A DNA stretch of 64,000 nt from Ignavibacteria bacterium (GTDB lineage: Bacteria > Bacteroidota > Ignavibacteria > SZUA-365), in contig JADKJW010000010.1 of NCBI GenBank assembly GCA_016720835.1, positions 1 to 64,000 on the forward strand, read 5' to 3'. Below, one piece after another: positions 36,700 through 44,938 of this stretch. Numbering within the stretch: the stretch's first letter is position 1; each line of letters begins with the position of its first letter. Both the position numbers and the translations under genes were made by a program. Under the pieces are notes generated by a model that searched no databases, was not told where the DNA came from, and was given only the letters and a program-made list of their open reading frames with translations.

Positions 36700-38367
36700 T
36701 CACGGCGGAGAGATCGATGCTGCAGTTCTGCACGCGTATGCGCTCGAGCTGTCGCGGATCGCGATGAGGCCGAGTGTGGAGTCCGACGATGGTGGGTGAT
36801 CTTGACATCGTGCGGGGCGATCCAGCACGGCGTTCCCCGCCGTCGGCGTCGCCTGCAGCGTCTGGAAATTGCCGTTGATGCTCAGCGAATCCGTGTAATT
36901 GGCTCTGTAAATCTGTCCGAGACTCACCTGCTCCGTGTAGGGACCGCTGGCGCTCACCACGTTCAACCCACCGCGGCGCGCGGCGGCGAAGGTCTGGAAA
37001 TTCGTGCCGCCCGTGGATGAGCCGGAATTGATGGTGTAGGTGCCGTTCAAACCCGGCTTGAACTGCACGGAAGCGCCGTTAGCCGTCTGCGAGCTGAAGG
37101 TGCAGGTCACCTTGCAGCGGTACCAGATGGGGGCGGTGTATCCGGGGGTGGTGTACGTCGTGCTCGTCGCGCCGGAACCGCCGACCGCGTTGGCCCATGG
37201 ATCGCTTCCGCCGTTGTCGTCAGATTCTTCCCACTGATAGGTGATGCCGACATCCGAGCTCGCGCCGGCTGCGGAGATCGCGGAGGAACCGCTGCAGATG
37301 ACCGTGGGCGTGATCACCGCTGTGCCGCCTGTGGGAGTGCCGCTGCATCCCAGGAAGGTGAACTCGCCTTCATCGGCGCCGATGTCGGGGGCCGTTCCCA
37401 GGCCTAGGTACGAGCCGTGTCCGAAGCGGTAATCGCCGTCGTAATCGGTGTCGTACCCGGCAATGGTCCCGGCGCCGCTTTCGCAACGGGTGGCGATAGT
37501 GGGATCGAGATGCAGATTGTACGGCTGTGTCGTGCTGTTCAGGAATGGCGGGTCCTCGGAGACAGCATTGGCTTCACGTGTCGAGACCCTGGTTCTGTAC
37601 AGGGAGATGGTCGAATCACTGTTCGTGCCGTCGTGAAAGATCAGGTTCGCGGCGCTGGGTGTGCCTGCGTACCACGCGTTGTTGTTCGAGGTGGCGGCGA
37701 AGGAGGTGAGCGTGGTGGTGGATCGGCGGTAGGCCACAGTGAAGGCGGTCGCCCCGACGCGCGTGGATTTGTTGATCACGATGTTGTTGCGGAGATCCAC
37801 GGTACTGGTCGTAATGGCGTAGAGACCCGTGGTGCCGAAGGTCGTGGCGGAACTGCTCGTCGCGTTGAGATGAATGGTGTTGTAATACGCGTTCACCGTC
37901 GTGCCGCCGCCGATGTACAGGGCGCTGATTGCGTTCGTGCCGGTCGCCGCCGAGGCGTACAGTTCCGAAATGTAATTGTTGGCGACGGTGATGGTCGTTC
38001 CGCCCGCGACATTGATGCCGTAGAGTATGGTTCCGGTCTGGTTGCCTGAAATTTTCCGGACCTTGTTGTTGAGGGGGGGTGTGGGTGGGGCGCGGGGGTC
38101 GGGAGGTTCCCGGAAGTGGGCCGGTAGCTGATTCCCGTGATGGTGTTGTTTCCGTGCTGCGGTTACGTATATTCCCGGTTGGCCGGTGGTGCCACTGCCG
38201 GTGAGCGTCACGAATTGTAATTGATGTCGAATTCGCGTTTGTTGCCGAGGACACCATGATGCCATACAGCGTCGACGAACCCGATCCGGTAAACGTGCTG
38301 TTTTCGATCTTGAATCCGGTTTGATAGATGCCGTAGATGCCGTACGATGTCGTCGCTCCGCCCGCAT
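36700..38367 (-). CDS. Beta-helix and Ig-like fragment of the giant gene
   Basis: Residues about 105-520 are coherent: beta-helix turns (NNYISELYASAATGTNAIS, VNAYYNTIHLNATS, DLRNNIVINKSTR), then IGADEGEFTFLGCSGTPTGG. An Ig-like segment with ITYQWEESDDNGG follows, and the beginning of another repeat (GTYTINSGSSTGGTNFQTF). Both ends are frameshifted noise, near 38080 and 36780. Confidence 0.6.
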   Translation of the reverse strand: MRAERRHRTASTASIKPDSRSKTARLPDRVRRRCMASWCPRQQTRIRHQLQFVTLTGSGTTGQPGIYVTAARKQHHHGNQLPAHFREPPDPRAPPTPPLNNKVRKISGNQTGTILYGINVAGGTTITVANNYISELYASAATGTNAISALYIGGGTTVNAYYNTIHLNATSSSATTFGTTGLYAITTSTVDLRNNIVINKSTRVGATAFTVAYRRSTTTLTSFAATSNNNAWYAGTPSAANLIFHDGTNSDSTISLYRTRVSTREANAVSEDPPFLNSTTQPYNLHLDPTIATRCESGAGTIAGYDTDYDGDYRFGHGSYLGLGTAPDIGADEGEFTFLGCSGTPTGGTAVITPTVICSGSSAISAAGASSDVGITYQWEESDDNGGSDPWANAVGGSGATSTTYTTPGYTAPIWYRCKVTCTFSSQTANGASVQFKPGLNGTYTINSGSSTGGTNFQTFAAARRGGLNVVSASGPYTEQVSLGQIYRANYTDSLSINGNFQTLQATPTAGNAVLDRPARCQDHPPSSDSTLGLIAIRDSSSAYACRTAASISPP

Positions 38368-38664
38368 ACGTCACCGAGCATCCCGTGTTCACTTGTTGTT
38401 GAAGTCATAGTACGCGTCGCTCGCCCGTTGAAGACAAACGGTCTGCTTGGAGTCGTCAGGTTGAAGACTTGCGAGTGTTCCCCATTCTCGTGCTTGCCGC
38501 GTTGATGTCATTCCTACACCCTTGTGGCGGTGTTGGCGGAATTGAGCTTGGCGCGTTCTGATTTTTCCTTTGGTGGACGCCTGGGCCCCCACGGGTGGTC
38601 GTCGGTCCCAGGCCTCCATCCGTGTCCCGTCAAAGTGATATAATCCTCGCCCGATGCAGATGCG

Positions 38665-38997
38665 TCAGCTGTCCCCGCGGTCCGGATTTTTCCATCCGAC
38701 TTTCTGGAAGACCACCGGATTCATGGACGAGGCCGTGGTGTCGGTAATGCGGCCCGCGGTCGGCGAGGTGAAGGTCTCCGTATGTCCGGCGTCGACATTG
38801 AACGTGACGCCCCCCCCACCCACGCCGAGCGTGTTCAGGTCGGCGATGGCCGCCTGTATCGTCGTGTACGTGCCTCCGGGAATGTTGAAGGTGCCGACCA
38901 GCTGCGCATGCGCATCCAAGCCGGGAAGCAGATACGCTGCGATCAGAATGACGGCGAGGCAGATCCTGCGAGTCGAGTTCACTGTACCGTTGGACAT
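38665..38997 (-). CDS. N-terminal fragment of the giant gene with signal peptide
   Basis: ATG 38997 has GGAGG five bases upstream and gives a clear signal peptide cut after AHA. The passenger then begins with IPGGTYTTIQAAIADLNTLGVGGGGVTFNVDAG, a typical start of secreted parallel beta-helix proteins. The frame is lost at about 38680. Confidence 0.65.
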   Translation of the reverse strand: MSNGTVNSTRRICLAVILIAAYLLPGLDAHAQLVGTFNIPGGTYTTIQAAIADLNTLGVGGGGVTFNVDAGHTETFTSPTAGRITDTTASSMNPVVFQKVGWKNPDRGDS

Positions 38998-39530
38998 GAG
39001 GTCCTCCGAAAAAAATGGTATGAGAAGAGAATTCTGATAACGTAAATTTGCTTTGAAGATTGCTCGACGCATCGCAACCCTCGGCGCTTCCCGCGCGCTA
39101 CTTGCTCCCGCATTGCGGCATCGGTGTCGGGTCGAGCAGTCGCGAGGCACGGGTCTTGTAACCGGAGCTGTTCCGGCGTTGCGCGTGACTGTTTTCGACC
39201 TCCAATGTTCAATCAACACAATAGGATACGCGAAAGGTATTGATTTCCCATGGATTCTTCAATACCCAAATTTCTCGAAGCGGAGTCGATCGTCAACGCT
39301 CAGGCCTTCCTCTCTCCCAGAACTCCGGAATCGTGCATTTCGCGTGGATTTTCGTAAGTATCGCAGCGTGAGAATGGAACGAAAGGGATGGTTTCGCTCG
39401 GGAACACCACTCGTATCGGCGGTTGCAGCGATTGGAAAATATCACGGAGTTTTTTGTTCAGCTTTCCCAGCTTGACATTTTTCCGGCGCATCGCTATTTA
39501 TCACGGACATCACAGCCGGGAAGCAGACAT
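38998..39530. other. Intergenic region between divergent genes, no supported gene
   Basis: An Arg/Ser-rich open frame (39053-39475) has no ribosome site or recognisable domain. The AT-rich parts near 39010-39060 and 39220-39260 could hold the promoters of the two divergent genes. Confidence 0.45.
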
Positions 39531-40184
39531 ATGAACATTCTCGTCATCGATATCGGCGGCACGAACATCAAGGTGCTGGCCACAGGCCAGCCGCAGCGCG
39601 TGAAATTTCCGTCGGGTCCCACCATGCATCCCGTGAGCATGGTCGAAACGGTGCAGGTCGCCACGCGCGACTGGGAGTACGGCGCCGTTTCGATCGGGTA
39701 TCCCGGCGTGGTGCGCGACAATCGCATCGCCGTCGAACCGGTGAATCTCGCGCCGGGCTGGGTCGGATTCGACTTTGAGGAGGCATTCGGGCGGCCGGTG
39801 AAGATCGTCAACGACGCGGCGATGCAGGCCCTGGGCAGCTATACCGGCGGGCGCATGCTCTTTCTCGGTCTCGGGACGGGACTCGGCACCGCCTTCATCG
39901 TGGACGGGGCGCTGGCTCCGCTGGAACTGGCGCATCTGCCCTACAAGAAGGGGAGGAGCTTCGAGGACTACGTCGGTCGCGCGGGACTGGAGGAACTCGG
40001 CAGAAAGAAATGGCAGCAGGAAGTGCACGAAGTGGTGCGGCTGCTCAAAACCGCGATGCAGGCCGATTCCGTCGTCCTCGGCGGCGGGAATGCCAAACTG
40101 CTCAAGGAACTTCCTCCCGATGCGCGTCTCGGCGCGAATGCCAATGCCTTCATCGGCGGATACCGGCTGTGGGGGGAAGGTTGA
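39531..40184 (+). CDS. ROK-family kinase, polyphosphate-glucokinase-like
   Basis: This 217-aa cytoplasmic sugar kinase has the N-terminal phosphate loop DIGGTNIKVLATG, AVSIGYPGVVRDNRI, IVNDAAMQALGSY with the catalytic Asp, FLGLGTGLGTAFIV as phosphate-2, and VVLGGGNAKLL as the adenosine region. It is shorter than standard ROK glucokinases (about 300 aa) and lacks the ROK zinc Cys motif, which fits the polyphosphate glucokinase branch. ATG 39531 starts right at the P-loop strand. The stop (TGA 40182-40184) is supplied by the heptamer repeat, giving a GEG tail. Confidence 0.82.
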   Translation: MNILVIDIGGTNIKVLATGQPQRVKFPSGPTMHPVSMVETVQVATRDWEYGAVSIGYPGVVRDNRIAVEPVNLAPGWVGFDFEEAFGRPVKIVNDAAMQALGSYTGGRMLFLGLGTGLGTAFIVDGALAPLELAHLPYKKGRSFEDYVGRAGLEELGRKKWQQEVHEVVRLLKTAMQADSVVLGGGNAKLLKELPPDARLGANANAFIGGYRLWGEG

Positions 40185-40210
40185 AGGGTGAAGGTTGAAG
40201 GGTGAAGGGC
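40176..40210 (+). repeat. Heptanucleotide repeat, five units
   Basis: GAAGGTT, GAAGGGT, GAAGGTT, GAAGGGT, GAAGGGC in perfect 7-nt register. The array overlaps the end of the ROK kinase gene and provides its stop codon. Confidence 0.9.
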
Positions 40211-40261
40211 AGGGCGTGAGGTGCGTGATGCCGAACATGGTGATCGAACACGGAGCGCGTC

Positions 40262-41053
40262 ATGAAACAGTGGTATGAAGACCTCTTCGAAAATTACGCC
40301 CTGACGTACGACAACGAGGTGTTCGTGCAGGGCACTGCCGGAGAATGCGACTTCATCGAGAAGGAGATCGCGTTCGACAAGACGGTGCGCATCCTCGACA
40401 TCGGTTGTGGAACCGGCCGGCATGCGATAGAACTCGCCCGGCGCGGCCATACCGTTGTCGGCATCGATCTGTCGGAATCACAATTGAAGAGGGCTGCTGA
40501 GAAGGCGCACGCCGCGGGACTGCACGTCGATTTTCAACGGCACGATGCGCGGTCGCTCCCGTTCCGCGAGGAATTCGATGCGGCCATCATGCTGTGCGAA
40601 GGCGCCTTCCCGTTGATGGAAACCGACGAGATGAACTATCAGATTCTCCAGGGCGCCGCACGCGCGTTGAAGCCGGGCGGGAAACTGATCTTCACGACGT
40701 TGAACGGGCTGTTCCCGCTGTTCCATTCCGTCAAGGATTTCCTGGCGGGCGAATCGAAGGAGGGAAACGCGACGTACACCGGCAACAGCTTCGACCTGAT
40801 GACCTTCCGCGACCACAACATCACGCATGCAAAAGACGACCTCGGCATCAGCAAAAGCCTGCAGTGCAACGAACGCTACTACGTGCCGCCCGAAATCACC
40901 TGGCTCCTGAAATCACTGCGCTTCGACACCGTGGATATCTTCGGCGCCACGCTCGGCGCCTTCAGCCGCAACGACACCCTTACTCCTGAAGATTTTGAGA
41001 TGCTCGTCGTCGCTGCAAAGGGTTGCAGGGGACAGGGTGCAGCGGACAGGTGA
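40262..41053 (+). CDS. Class I SAM-dependent methyltransferase
   Basis: The 263-aa protein has a Rossmann-fold methyltransferase with motif I VRILDIGCGTGRHAIELA (about 43-60), motif II acidic VVGIDLSESQLKRA, DARSLPFREEFDAAIML and post-motif LKPGGKLIFTTL. The C-terminal half has aromatic residues (NGLFPLFHSVKDF, QCNERYYVPPEITWLL) that likely form the substrate lid. The substrate is unknown. The last 11 residues (KGCRGQGAADR) are encoded by the heptamer array at 41021 and are probably non-native. It may be cotranscribed with the ROK kinase 77 bp upstream. Confidence 0.9.
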   Translation: MKQWYEDLFENYALTYDNEVFVQGTAGECDFIEKEIAFDKTVRILDIGCGTGRHAIELARRGHTVVGIDLSESQLKRAAEKAHAAGLHVDFQRHDARSLPFREEFDAAIMLCEGAFPLMETDEMNYQILQGAARALKPGGKLIFTTLNGLFPLFHSVKDFLAGESKEGNATYTGNSFDLMTFRDHNITHAKDDLGISKSLQCNERYYVPPEITWLLKSLRFDTVDIFGATLGAFSRNDTLTPEDFEMLVVAAKGCRGQGAADR

Positions 41054-41083
41054 AAAGGAAAAGGTGAAAGGGAGAAGAGGACA
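41021..41083 (+). repeat. Heptanucleotide repeat, nine degenerate units
   Basis: Units in register: GGTTGCA, GGGGACA, GGGTGCA, GCGGACA, GGTGAAA, AGGAAAA, GGTGAAA, GGGAGAA, GAGGACA. The methyltransferase stop TGA lies in the fifth unit. Confidence 0.88.
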
Positions 41084-41117
41084 GTGCGGAATGAGCGATG
41101 ACCTGCCTTGTTCTTCC

Positions 41118-41194
41118 TTCTGACTTCTGACTCCTGACTTCTGACTTCTGGATTCTGAATTCTGAGTTCTGGATTCTGAATTCTGAATTCTGTA
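41118..41194 (+). repeat. Second class of heptamer repeat, 11 x TTCTGAN
   Basis: Eleven units in perfect 7-nt register, seven of them TTCTGAN (C, A or G at the last place); the other four (TCCTGAC, two TTCTGGA, TTCTGTA) differ by one base. It lies between the convergent methyltransferase and vWA genes. Confidence 0.9.
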
Positions 41195-41204
41195 TTCCGT
41201 CGTT

Positions 41205-44200
41205 CTACATGCGCACGAAATTCCTGTACACTGATCTGCTCCCGTCGTCCAGTCGCAGCGTGTACACGCCAGGCGGGAGGGCGGTGAGGTCGAGCGTGAT
41301 GTTCGCCGGGGTGCTCTGCACATCGAGAGATTGACGGAGCAGCACGCGGCCAAGTTGATCGGTCACGGTGCAGTGGAGCGCGCGGCCGGTCTGCGCGCCG
41401 ATGCGCAGGGTCGCGATCCCGCGGTTCGGATCGGGGTAGAGATCGAGCTGCATCGACGGCGGCGCCAGCGCTTCAGCGCTGAGCGTTCCGACGAGAAACG
41501 GTTGCGACGTCGCCGTGCAACCATTCGAATCAGTGATCGTGATACTGTACAATCCGGGTTGCATGGCGACATGAGTGCTGCTGTTCGCGCCGGGGATATC
41601 GGTTCCACCCAGCAGCCACTGATACGTGCTGTAGCGCGCGACCACATGCAGACGGTCGCCGGTGCGATTGATGACGGGCTCGACAGGAAGGGGATGAACG
41701 CGTACCGTCACCGAGTCGGACGTCCCCTTGCATCCCGCGGCGGTTTCGACGTATACCGCGTAGCTGCCGGATTGCGCGACGCGAATGGTCCGGGTGTTGA
41801 AACCGTTCGTCCATTGATAGGTTGTATAGCCATCGCCCGCGTCGAGCGTGACCGTGTCGCCCTGGCAGAGTGTCAGGCCGCCCTGCACGACGATGCTCGG
41901 CTTCACGGAAGTGGAGAGCACGACGCTGTCGATGCGCGTTCCCGCACAGGCGCCGTTCGTCTCCGTAACGCGTATCGACGCGGAGCCGCCCGCACCCCAG
42001 CGCACCGTCACATCGCTGTCGAACTCGCCCTGCAGTATCGTGCCGCCCGTCACCTGCCATTGCACGGGATTCGACGGAGTCCTATTCGTTGAATAGACGA
42101 CATCGCTGCCCCTGCACACGGTGAGCGGTCCGAAGATGCGCGGCGCGGGCTTCGTCGTCACGGTCACGGCGACGGTGTCGGAATTCCCGTAACAGCCGAA
42201 TGCGTTTTCAGCGCGGACAAAATAGTTGCCCGGGCTGCGGACGATGATGGACCGGCCGGTCCTTCCGTTCGACCACAGATAGGACTTGAACGCGGCGCCC
42301 GCATCGAGCGTTACCGAGTCGCCTTCGCAGAGCTGCGTGCTGCCGCTCACGGCGAGCACGGGCGCCGGCGAAGCGTACAGCGTCACCCTGACGGTGTCGT
42401 AGCGCGTGCACCCCAGCACGCTGTCGGTGACGCCGACGACGACCATGCCCGAATTTCCCCTGCCCCACAGCACGCGCAATGTATCCGCATTCTGTCCGGA
42501 GCTGATCGATCCGCCGCTCAGCGTCCAGAAGTATCCCGCATGCGCGGAGCGGAGCACGGCATACTCTCCCGGCGAGTTCGTGCACGCGCCCGTCACGCCG
42601 CGGATATCAGCCGAGGGACCGGGGACGACCGAGACGGTCACAGGCGCCGTCGCGCTCATGCAGCCGTTGCTGTCCATCACCGTGACGAAGTAGACCCCCG
42701 CCTTGGAGACCGTGATGCTGCTCGTCGTTTCGCCGGTGGACCACGCATAGGCCGCATACGGCTGCGTCGTGCCGAGCTGCGTGCGGAATCCCGCGCAGAG
42801 TGTGATCGGTCCGGGTTGTGTCAGCACCGGCGTCGGCGAGGGATGCCGCACGATGTTGACAGTGTCGGACAGTCCGCTGTTGCCGTGCATGTCCGTCGCG
42901 GTATAGAAGTATGTACCCGGCGAGTTGACGAAGATGGACGCGGCAGTGGCGCCGGTCGACCACACGACCTTCGCGTAGCCGGGCAGCGACTGCAGCTCGA
43001 CGCTGTCCGAGCCGCAGAGCGCGCGCGAAGCGGGGAAACGCACCGTCGGCTTCGACGCTGGAATCCAGAGCTTCCGTTCGCACAACCACGGCCCGAAATT
43101 GTCGGCGGTGACGCGGAAGGACAGGCGCACCGAATCGCCGGCGAGCCGCGGGAACAGCCCGATCTGCCACTGGGCGCTTCCGGCGTCGCCGGGCAGGATG
43201 GGATCGGGGCCGGCGCTCTGCGTGTTCATCGCCGGACTGACGAGGGTGAAATCGAGCGTGTCGCGGAGCAGCGTCATGCGGACGCCTTCCGCATCGCCGT
43301 CACCCGTGTTGAGAACCTCACCCGTGAGCAGCACGGACGCGGGGGTGTATGCCGCCGCGGCCGTATCCCAGCGGATGTTCGGAAGAACCGCATTCACACA
43401 TTCGAGACGCGGTTGACGCGGCGCGATCGATATCATGCCATTCTGGAGCACGGGCCGGAAGCACCCGGCTTCGAACACCCAGCTGATGAATTTCACGGGG
43501 CAATGGACGGTATCCAACCCCTGCGGATCCGAGGCCTTGAAGGTCAGTTCGGCGAGCGTCGCGGGGACGGTCTGCACGCTCATGAGTTTCTTGCTCATGC
43601 TCTGGAAGCTGACCATGTCCCCGGCCGGGATCGTCGTGATGGGCACACCCGCGAGGACGCTGCCGGGCGGCGCCTTGATGTCCTTGAACTGCAGGCAGGA
43701 CGGATCGAATTGAATCGAAAATGTCGCGCCGGAGAACAGGCTGTTGTCGAAGGGCGTGAGCAGCTGTATCGGCACGGTGACGTCCGTCTTCGCGCGTGCG
43801 CTCGCGCTTCCGATGCGAAGGTTCAGCGGCTGATAGGTGGACGTGTCCTTGGGCGCCTTGTATGTTTTGGTTTTCGTATCGGAGCCCGAGCAGAAGTTGA
43901 CGAGCGAGAGGTCCACTTTGCGGAAGCCGCCGTCCATGCATGTCGCCTGATAGGTGATGATGCACTCCTTGAAGCTGGCAAAGATGTTCGTCGCGATCGC
44001 CTCATAGATCGCCGTCAGCTGCGCGGGATTCGGCGTTTCGTAGTAGACTCCTCCGGTGAGGTCCGCGATATTCTTGAGAATTTCCGACTGAATGCCCGAA
44101 CCCAGACCGATCGTGAAGATGCGGATGCGGTTGCGGTTCGCGAGCGAGATGATCTCGGAGGGCGATCGCGACGAGGAATTGTCTCCGCCGTCGGTCATCA

Positions 44201-44750
44201 CGATCATCGCCCGGCAGGGATTCACGCCGTTGTTGATCAGTTCGAGGAGTCCGAAGTACATGCCGTCCCATACTGCCGTGGCGCCGTTCGCGGGCAGCGC
44301 ATTGATTGCCCCGTGCAGCAGGTCGCGGTTCGTGGTCATGCCTTGCGCCATCGTCACCACCGAGGTGAACCAGAGGACGGCGGCCTGATCGATGACGCCG
44401 TCCATCATGTCGACGAAGGCGTTGCCCGCCGCCTTTGCGCCCGCATTGCCCGAGCCCTGCATGCTTCCGCTCGCGTCGAAGACGAGGCTCACGGAGATGG
44501 CACAACGCGAGCTGACGTCGGGACACCACAGATCGAAGGCGCCGACCTCGATGTCGTTCTCGTACACCTTGAAATGGCTCTTGTCCGTGAAGTACGCCGC
44601 CTGTCCGTTGCAGGCGACCGAGAAGTACAGTTCCACCGTCGGCCAGTTGTTCACGATGCGCTTGAAGTTCAACTGCGGCTGTGCGGCGGCCGTTGCGGCG
44701 CTCAGCAGAAGGACTGCGAGCAGTGCGAGGGAACGGGATGTGCGTGGCAT
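41205..44750 (-). CDS. Secreted vWA protein with Ig/PKD-like repeats and T9SS sorting domain (intact)
   Basis: This 1181-aa protein is the complete reference member of the local vWA family. Signal peptide (LLAVLLLSAATAAA, 1-24), family module LNFKRIVNNWPTVELYFSV (27-45) to FDLWCPD (about 72-78), vWA domain with FDASGSMQGSG (metal-site Asp92-x-Ser-x-Ser) and TDGGDNSSS. Cohesin-like beta domains follow, then at least six Ig/PKD-like repeats of the type PGTYFYTATDMHGNSGLSDTV with acidic SVTLDAG edges. The C-terminus is a T9SS sorting domain (LDLYPDPNRGIATLRIG...GVYTLRLDDGSRSVYRNFVRM). It should be a large surface or secreted adhesin. ATG 44750 begins the signal peptide. Confidence 0.9.
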   Translation of the reverse strand: MPRTSRSLALLAVLLLSAATAAAQPQLNFKRIVNNWPTVELYFSVACNGQAAYFTDKSHFKVYENDIEVGAFDLWCPDVSSRCAISVSLVFDASGSMQGSGNAGAKAAGNAFVDMMDGVIDQAAVLWFTSVVTMAQGMTTNRDLLHGAINALPANGATAVWDGMYFGLLELINNGVNPCRAMIVMTDGGDNSSSRSPSEIISLANRNRIRIFTIGLGSGIQSEILKNIADLTGGVYYETPNPAQLTAIYEAIATNIFASFKECIITYQATCMDGGFRKVDLSLVNFCSGSDTKTKTYKAPKDTSTYQPLNLRIGSASARAKTDVTVPIQLLTPFDNSLFSGATFSIQFDPSCLQFKDIKAPPGSVLAGVPITTIPAGDMVSFQSMSKKLMSVQTVPATLAELTFKASDPQGLDTVHCPVKFISWVFEAGCFRPVLQNGMISIAPRQPRLECVNAVLPNIRWDTAAAAYTPASVLLTGEVLNTGDGDAEGVRMTLLRDTLDFTLVSPAMNTQSAGPDPILPGDAGSAQWQIGLFPRLAGDSVRLSFRVTADNFGPWLCERKLWIPASKPTVRFPASRALCGSDSVELQSLPGYAKVVWSTGATAASIFVNSPGTYFYTATDMHGNSGLSDTVNIVRHPSPTPVLTQPGPITLCAGFRTQLGTTQPYAAYAWSTGETTSSITVSKAGVYFVTVMDSNGCMSATAPVTVSVVPGPSADIRGVTGACTNSPGEYAVLRSAHAGYFWTLSGGSISSGQNADTLRVLWGRGNSGMVVVGVTDSVLGCTRYDTVRVTLYASPAPVLAVSGSTQLCEGDSVTLDAGAAFKSYLWSNGRTGRSIIVRSPGNYFVRAENAFGCYGNSDTVAVTVTTKPAPRIFGPLTVCRGSDVVYSTNRTPSNPVQWQVTGGTILQGEFDSDVTVRWGAGGSASIRVTETNGACAGTRIDSVVLSTSVKPSIVVQGGLTLCQGDTVTLDAGDGYTTYQWTNGFNTRTIRVAQSGSYAVYVETAAGCKGTSDSVTVRVHPLPVEPVINRTGDRLHVVARYSTYQWLLGGTDIPGANSSTHVAMQPGLYSITITDSNGCTATSQPFLVGTLSAEALAPPSMQLDLYPDPNRGIATLRIGAQTGRALHCTVTDQLGRVLLRQSLDVQSTPANITLDLTALPPGVYTLRLDDGSRSVYRNFVRM

Positions 44751-44935
44751 GGCTGGGGAAGTTGGGAGTGGGCCTGCTCACCGAAGTCCCGTATTTCGGG
44801 ACGCAGGTGAGGAGTAGGGAGCAAGAGAACGAGAGTTTCGGGTTGCGGATTTCTTTTCTCCCTTCTCCTTCACCTTCTCCCTTCACCTTGCATTCAAGGG
44901 AGAAGGAGAAGGTGAACGGAAAGGTGAATCTCCGG
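44751..44935. repeat. Duplicated leader region, copy 1 (hairpin plus pyrimidine/purine inverted repeat)
   Basis: About 185 bp nearly identical to 46943-47125. It contains GTCCCG-TATTT-CGGGAC (44786-44802), flanked by CTCACC/GGTGAG arms. A polypyrimidine block CTCCCTTCTCCTTCACC and a purine block AAGGGAGAAGGAGAAGG then face each other around TGCATTC. It is the leader of the 41205 gene. Confidence 0.85.
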
Positions 44936-44938
44936 GGT

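Noticed and set aside
39053..39475. Hypothetical protein in the 39.0-39.5 kb gap
   Set aside because: Arg/Ser-rich frame with no ribosome site, domain or codon pattern like its neighbours.
41118..41194. CRISPR-like array
   Set aside because: Units are 7 nt with no spacers and no cas genes; it is a minisatellite.
42540..44810. Long plus-strand open frame opposite the 1181-aa vWA gene
   Set aside because: Antisense shadow: the minus strand has signal peptide, vWA and sorting domains; this frame has none.
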